From NCBI GenBank assembly GCA_045125095.1, contig JBGVMW010000294.1, positions 1-16,603 of the forward strand: a DNA stretch of 16,603 nucleotides. Reading direction: 5' to 3'. Origin of the DNA: JBGVMW01 sp045125095 (GTDB taxonomy: Bacteria; Bacillota; Clostridia; Lachnospirales; Lachnospiraceae). Below the pieces are notes generated by a model. That model ran no database searches, was not told the origin of the DNA, and worked only from the letters and a program-made list of their open reading frames with translations. This document shows positions 13,150 through 16,603 of the stretch, one piece after another (positions within the stretch are counted from its first letter, which is position 1; each line of letters starts with the position of its first letter). A program made the position numbers and the translations under genes.

Positions 13150-15205
13150 GCTTTCCATCAAAAATATTAGAAAAAGTATAAGGGATTATTCCATTTATTT
13201 TCTTACACTTATTTTAGGTATTGCGATTTTTTATATGTTTAACTCTATCGATAGTCAGCAGGCAATGCTGGAGGTAAGCGAATCCACAAAAGAAATCATA
13301 AAGTTAATGATTGATATGTTGAGCATTGTATCCGTCTGTGTAGCTGTTGTGTTGGGATTTCTGATAGTATATGCCAATAATTTTTTAATCAAGAGAAGAA
13401 AAAGAGAATTTGGTTTGTATATGACATTGGGAATGGGAAAGCGGCAGATATCAAAAATACTGCTCTTTGAAACCATTTTCATCGGTTTGCTTTCCTTAGT
13501 AGTTGGATTGGTAGTGGGAGTATTTGGTTCACAGCTTATGTCTGTTTTGGTAGCAAAACTGTTTGAAGCAGATATGTCAGAATATCAATTTGTGTTCTCG
13601 CAGGCAGCTTGTGTGAAAACGTGTATGTATTTTGGAGTTATGTACTTTGCAGTGATGTTATTCAATACCTTGACAATTTCAAAATATAAGATAATTGATT
13701 TATTAACAGCTATGCGCAAAAATGAGAAGGTAAAAATGAAAAATCCGGTTCTTTGTGTGATTGTATTTTTAGTTGCTGTATCTATGCTGGGGTATGCATA
13801 TTATATAGTAACCGGAGGAATTCAATTACTAGATAGTGTGGAGAAATTGCTGCTGCCGATTTCGTTGGGAATCGTATCGACATTTCTTATATTCTGGTCA
13901 CTGTCGGGGTTCTTATTAAAGATTGTACAGTCGCGGAAAACGATATACTTAAAAGGCACAAATATGTTTGTGTTAAGACAGATTAACAACAAAATAAATA
14001 CAACGGTAGCCAGTATGACAATTATTTGTCTTATGCTGTTTGTAACTATATCTGTATTGTCTTCGGCGCTTTCCTTAAATAACCTATTAACAAAGGATTT
14101 GCGTGAAATGACACCGGTAGATGTAAATCTATATAAAACAGCAAATTTGCCGGAGAATGACAAATATTCAAAAGCGCAGATAGCAGATTCTAAAGTAAAG
14201 ATAAGTGAAACCTTAGAAAATAATGGATTTGATACAAGTCTTCTTACCGATGTGGTGGAGGTTACTACATTTGCAACAAGTGAGCTTGTCTGGAAGGATA
14301 CCTTAGGAGCTTGTCTGGCAGAAGTAAAGGAGCAATATCCATTTTTAGATTATAACATTCCGGAAACCATTATTAAAGCATCGGAATACAATAAGATTGC
14401 CGAATTGTATGGTATTTCCACATATGAAGTCAATGAAAACGAATACATTATGCTTTGTAATTATGAGAATATGAAAGTGATAAGAGATAAAGCATTAAAG
14501 CTAAACGTTACCATTACCATTAATGGGAATCAATATGTTCCAAAGTATGATGAATGTCAGGATGGCTATATTTATATGTCAGCAAGTCATACAAATTCTG
14601 GAATCCTTATAGTTTCTGATAGCTGTAATTTACCGGAAAATATGAAAGAACGTCATTATTTGCTTGCCAACTATAATGCGGAAACGGATGAGGAACGTCG
14701 TGAGATTGAAAATATGTTGGTAAGTGATTCACATTCTGAATTAAATCAAAATTTGAAAGCTTCAAAAATTGAGCTGGATGGTATCACAAAAATAGTAACG
14801 GTAGAAACCAGTAAAGGATTAGCAGCTCTTGTAACATTTATTGCAATGTATATTGGTATTATCTTTTTGATTGCCAGTGTGACAATTTTAGCATTAAAAG
14901 AGTTGACAGAACATGCTGACAATAAGCAGCGATATACAATTTTACGAAAAATTGGTGTAGATGAGAAGATGATACAACACTCGTTGCTTAAGCAGATTGG
15001 CATTTACTTCTTTGTTCCATTAGTTTTGGCTATGATTCACGCTATATTTGGAATCAAGTTTGCTTTGGCATTAGCATCTGTTCAGGTAAATCCGGATGAT
15101 TTGATAGTTTCGATTATTCCAACCGTTATTGTTATGATTGTGGTATATGGTGGATATTTCTGGGCTACGTATTTGGGGAGCAAGAATATTATTAGAGAAG
15201 ATTAG
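13139..15205 (+). CDS. FtsX-like ABC permease, BceB-like
   Basis: This is the membrane subunit of the adjacent ATPase. The 688 residues fit the ten-helix BceB layout: helices at about 17-38, 58-82, 105-133, 158-178, 205-225, 235-262 and 287-311, then a large extracellular domain (about 315-560), then helices at about 568-592, 622-645 and 660-682. The big external domain between helices 7 and 8 is the family hallmark and is thought to contact the antibiotic and inform the kinase. The start follows GGAGGT by 10 nt inside the ATPase gene. Translation ends shortly before a strong terminator. Confidence 0.94.
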   Translation: MLCKLSIKNIRKSIRDYSIYFLTLILGIAIFYMFNSIDSQQAMLEVSESTKEIIKLMIDMLSIVSVCVAVVLGFLIVYANNFLIKRRKREFGLYMTLGMGKRQISKILLFETIFIGLLSLVVGLVVGVFGSQLMSVLVAKLFEADMSEYQFVFSQAACVKTCMYFGVMYFAVMLFNTLTISKYKIIDLLTAMRKNEKVKMKNPVLCVIVFLVAVSMLGYAYYIVTGGIQLLDSVEKLLLPISLGIVSTFLIFWSLSGFLLKIVQSRKTIYLKGTNMFVLRQINNKINTTVASMTIICLMLFVTISVLSSALSLNNLLTKDLREMTPVDVNLYKTANLPENDKYSKAQIADSKVKISETLENNGFDTSLLTDVVEVTTFATSELVWKDTLGACLAEVKEQYPFLDYNIPETIIKASEYNKIAELYGISTYEVNENEYIMLCNYENMKVIRDKALKLNVTITINGNQYVPKYDECQDGYIYMSASHTNSGILIVSDSCNLPENMKERHYLLANYNAETDEERREIENMLVSDSHSELNQNLKASKIELDGITKIVTVETSKGLAALVTFIAMYIGIIFLIASVTILALKELTEHADNKQRYTILRKIGVDEKMIQHSLLKQIGIYFFVPLVLAMIHAIFGIKFALALASVQVNPDDLIVSIIPTVIVMIVVYGGYFWATYLGSKNIIRED

Positions 15206-15251
15206 AGTAGGCAACAAAATGGATTTTCAGGTACAGTAAATATTGGAATGG

Positions 15252-15306
15252 AAAAGCGTGTAAGCATGCTGGCTGAATTTGCGAGGCCGTGCTTGCACGC
15301 TTTTTT
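15252..15306 (+). terminator. Strong intrinsic terminator after the permease
   Basis: AAAAGCGTGTAAGCATG pairs with CGTGCTTGCACGCTTTT (17 bp, two G-U pairs) around a loop of about 19 nt, and the stem runs into six T. It closes the transporter operon. Confidence 0.88.
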
Positions 15307-15361
15307 CGATTTACGAGGAGGTATGAGAAGGGTTTGAATTATAATCGTTATGAATATACAT

Positions 15362-15391
15362 TTGCACTTTTCTACAAAAATCAAGTATAAT
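15362..15391 (+). promoter_or_regulatory. Promoter for rnhB
   Basis: A perfect -10 TATAAT (15386-15391) lies 18 bp after TTGCAC (15362-15367), a half-matching -35. Transcription would start near 15398, about 31 nt before the rnhB ATG. Confidence 0.6.
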
Positions 15392-15428
15392 TAAAAACAG
15401 CACAATTTATATTTAGGAGGAATTGTAA

Positions 15429-16196
15429 ATGACTAAGAAAATAGGCGATATTAAAATAGAATTAGAAAACACCCAGATAACCGAATATCCATCCTTCATA
15501 GCTGCTTATGAACAGGACGAACGAACTGGCGTCCGGAAGCTGGTGGAAAAAGCAAAGAAAGCATTAGAAAAATTAGAAGAAGAAAAAGAAAGAATCTATA
15601 AAATGCAGGAATTTGAACGTAAGTACAGCGACAGAGCATACATTTGTGGAATAGACGAAGCTGGCAGAGGTCCATTAGCAGGCCCCGTGGTGGCAGGTGC
15701 CGTGATTCTTCCTAAAGACTGTGACATCCTGTATTTGAATGACTCGAAACAGTTAAGTGAGAAAAAGCGAGAGGCACTCTATGATGAAATCATGGAAAAA
15801 GCAGTTGCTGTAGGTGTTGGTATTGTAGATGAAAAAAGAATCGATGAAATCAATATTTTGAATGCAGATTATGAAGCAATGCGAATCGCTATCAAGAATC
15901 TGAACCTAGAACCCGATATATTATTAAATGACGCCGTGACTATACCGGAAGTTCCGTACGAGCAGGTGTCTATTATTAAGGGCGATGCAAAAAGCGTATC
16001 GATAGCAGCGGCAAGTATTATAGCCAAGGTGACAAGGGATCGCTTAATGATGGAATATGATAAACAATATCCGGAGTATGGATTTGCAAGCAATAAAGGC
16101 TATGGTAGCCAGAATCATATACAGGCATTAAAGGAACATGGGGTAACACCAATTCATAGAAGAAGCTTTTTGAAGAATTTCAATTTGGAGAAATAA
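15429..16196 (+). CDS. rnhB: Ribonuclease HII
   Basis: RNase HII nicks RNA-DNA hybrids at embedded ribonucleotides and helps remove RNA primers. The catalytic domain starts at about residue 70 with YICGIDEAGRGPLAGPVVAG, holding Asp76 and Glu77. It continues with NDSKQLSEKKRE, Asp168 in LLNDAV and Asp204 in VTRDRLM, and ends with GYGSQNHI and HRRSF. The N-terminal 65 residues form a charged, probably coiled-coil extension that is common in Firmicutes RNase HII. The length of 255 aa is normal. The ATG follows TAGGAGG by 8 nt. In Bacillus rnhB follows rbgA; here lepB and the Bce module intervene. Confidence 0.98.
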   Translation: MTKKIGDIKIELENTQITEYPSFIAAYEQDERTGVRKLVEKAKKALEKLEEEKERIYKMQEFERKYSDRAYICGIDEAGRGPLAGPVVAGAVILPKDCDILYLNDSKQLSEKKREALYDEIMEKAVAVGVGIVDEKRIDEINILNADYEAMRIAIKNLNLEPDILLNDAVTIPEVPYEQVSIIKGDAKSVSIAAASIIAKVTRDRLMMEYDKQYPEYGFASNKGYGSQNHIQALKEHGVTPIHRRSFLKNFNLEK

Positions 16197-16265
16197 AGTA
16201 ATTATGCAGTGTAATAACACATTTTGACAGTGAAGCATCAGAATTGTTTGTGGCAAATAACTGCT

Positions 16266-16451
16266 TACTACATAGTCTATATTTGACGCGCTCTCGCTCC
16301 CTTCAAACGTAGCGGACAGTAAGGCTGTAAAATACACAGCCCAAGTGCCGACGTTTTTCAGAGGGTCACATATAGACTATGTAGCAAACAGCTATCTGCC
16401 ACAAACAATTCTGACAGTTCACTACCTTGTTGTCGTTTCGCAATTACCTAT
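16266..16451. repeat. Long structured direct repeat, copy 2
   Basis: This is the second copy of the element at 1-185, in the same orientation. In this copy the outer stem is better paired than in copy 1, because the 9/112 mismatch of copy 1 is restored as A-T. By contrast, two changes within the inner hairpin (positions equivalent to 54 and 77) remove base pairs. The final TTTCGCAATTACCTAT block is identical in both copies. The sequence immediately left of it (ending ATAACTGCT) shows the true left border lies at or near 16266. It fills most of the 304-bp gap between rnhB and the next gene; the remaining 16197-16265 shows only a 4-bp GTGT/ACAC hairpin. Confidence 0.9.
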
Positions 16452-16454
16452 TAT
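16427..16454 (+). promoter_or_regulatory. Weak promoter at the right edge of repeat copy 2
   Basis: TTGTTG (16427-16432) and TATTAT (16449-16454) are 16 bp apart and straddle the end of the repeat. The -10 matches five of six bases and the -35 three of six. It would read into the partial gene at 16501. Copy 1 does not have an equally good arrangement. Confidence 0.3.
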
Positions 16455-16500
16455 AAGTTAGTAATGGAGCACCACAATTTCACCTTAGAAAGGCTTTATT

Positions 16501-16603
16501 ATGGAAGAAAATTTATCATTTACTGCGGAGCAGGTGCGATTTCAGCATGCCTGTGATGTTATTTTTCACAAACAGGTGCAGCGGGACAGTATTGGTACGC
16601 TGA
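16501..16603 (+). CDS. Partial protein, 5' end only
   Basis: An open frame from the ATG at 16501 runs off the window after 34 codons, reading MEENLSFTAEQVRFQHACDV and on to DSIGTL. The site AGAAAGG lies 7 nt upstream, supporting the start. The fragment looks soluble and helical, with no signal peptide. In related genomes rnhB is often followed by a YraN-type endonuclease gene, but these 34 residues do not show that family's start, so I leave it unnamed. Confidence 0.65.
   Translation, partial: MEENLSFTAEQVRFQHACDVIFHKQVQRDSIGTL

Noticed and set aside
15318..15338. A tiny frame after the GAGGAGG near 15315
   Set aside because: The ATG is too close to the purine-rich site and the frame is four codons long; it is most likely chance.
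1..16451. The whole span as a mobile island with the two direct repeats as attachment sites
   Set aside because: The interior is mainly essential housekeeping genes and contains no integrase or transposase, so excision would be lethal; dispersed repeats explain the pattern better.

Overview
The window is a low-GC Gram-positive chromosome segment, most like a Lachnospiraceae-type member of Clostridia. I infer this from the AT-rich codon use, the strong GGAGG ribosome binding sites, the protein sequences and the gene order; it was not tested by any search. Every supported gene is on the + strand. The backbone is the conserved Firmicutes translation and secretion neighbourhood: ylxM, ffh, rpsP, khpA, rimM, trmD, rplS, rbgA, rnhB. 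It covers the signal recognition particle, ribosomal proteins S16 and L19, 16S processing, tRNA m1G37 methylation, 50S maturation and RNA primer/ribonucleotide removal.

Three accessory blocks are spliced into this backbone. (1) A cellulose synthase catalytic subunit with a C-terminal PilZ domain (4368-6599) and a GH5 endoglucanase-like lipoprotein (6617-7708) lie directly behind trmD with no visible terminator between them, separating trmD from rplS. (2) Two dissimilar type I signal peptidases flank rbgA. (3) A Bce-type detoxification module (response regulator, short-loop histidine kinase, ABC ATPase, FtsX-like permease; about 10450-15205) sits between the second signal peptidase and rnhB. 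An 8-2-8 inverted repeat plus a helically phased third half-site lies just upstream of the ABC genes.

Predicted transcription units are as follows. A consensus promoter at 526-554 drives ylxM-ffh-rpsP-khpA, ending at a terminator at 2842-2871. A TATAAT box at 2905-2910 and a roughly 170-nt structured leader precede rimM-trmD-bcsA-GH5. An extended -10 promoter at 7717-7745 and a possible L19 leader precede rplS, with a terminator at 8190-8222. Then lepB, rbgA and lepB follow, and the Bce regulator and transporter pairs, the latter ending at a strong terminator at 15252-15306. rnhB follows its own promoter.

The most unusual item is a roughly 185-bp repeat present twice in direct orientation, at 1-185 and 16266-16451, about 86% identical by eye. 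Each copy has a long outer stem of about 20 bp enclosing an internal long hairpin, and each is followed 30-50 bp later by a gene start. It matches no mobile element or RNA family that I can name. It is the best candidate here for an undescribed structured RNA or MITE-like intergenic element. The window starts inside or at the edge of copy 1, so its left boundary cannot be seen there.
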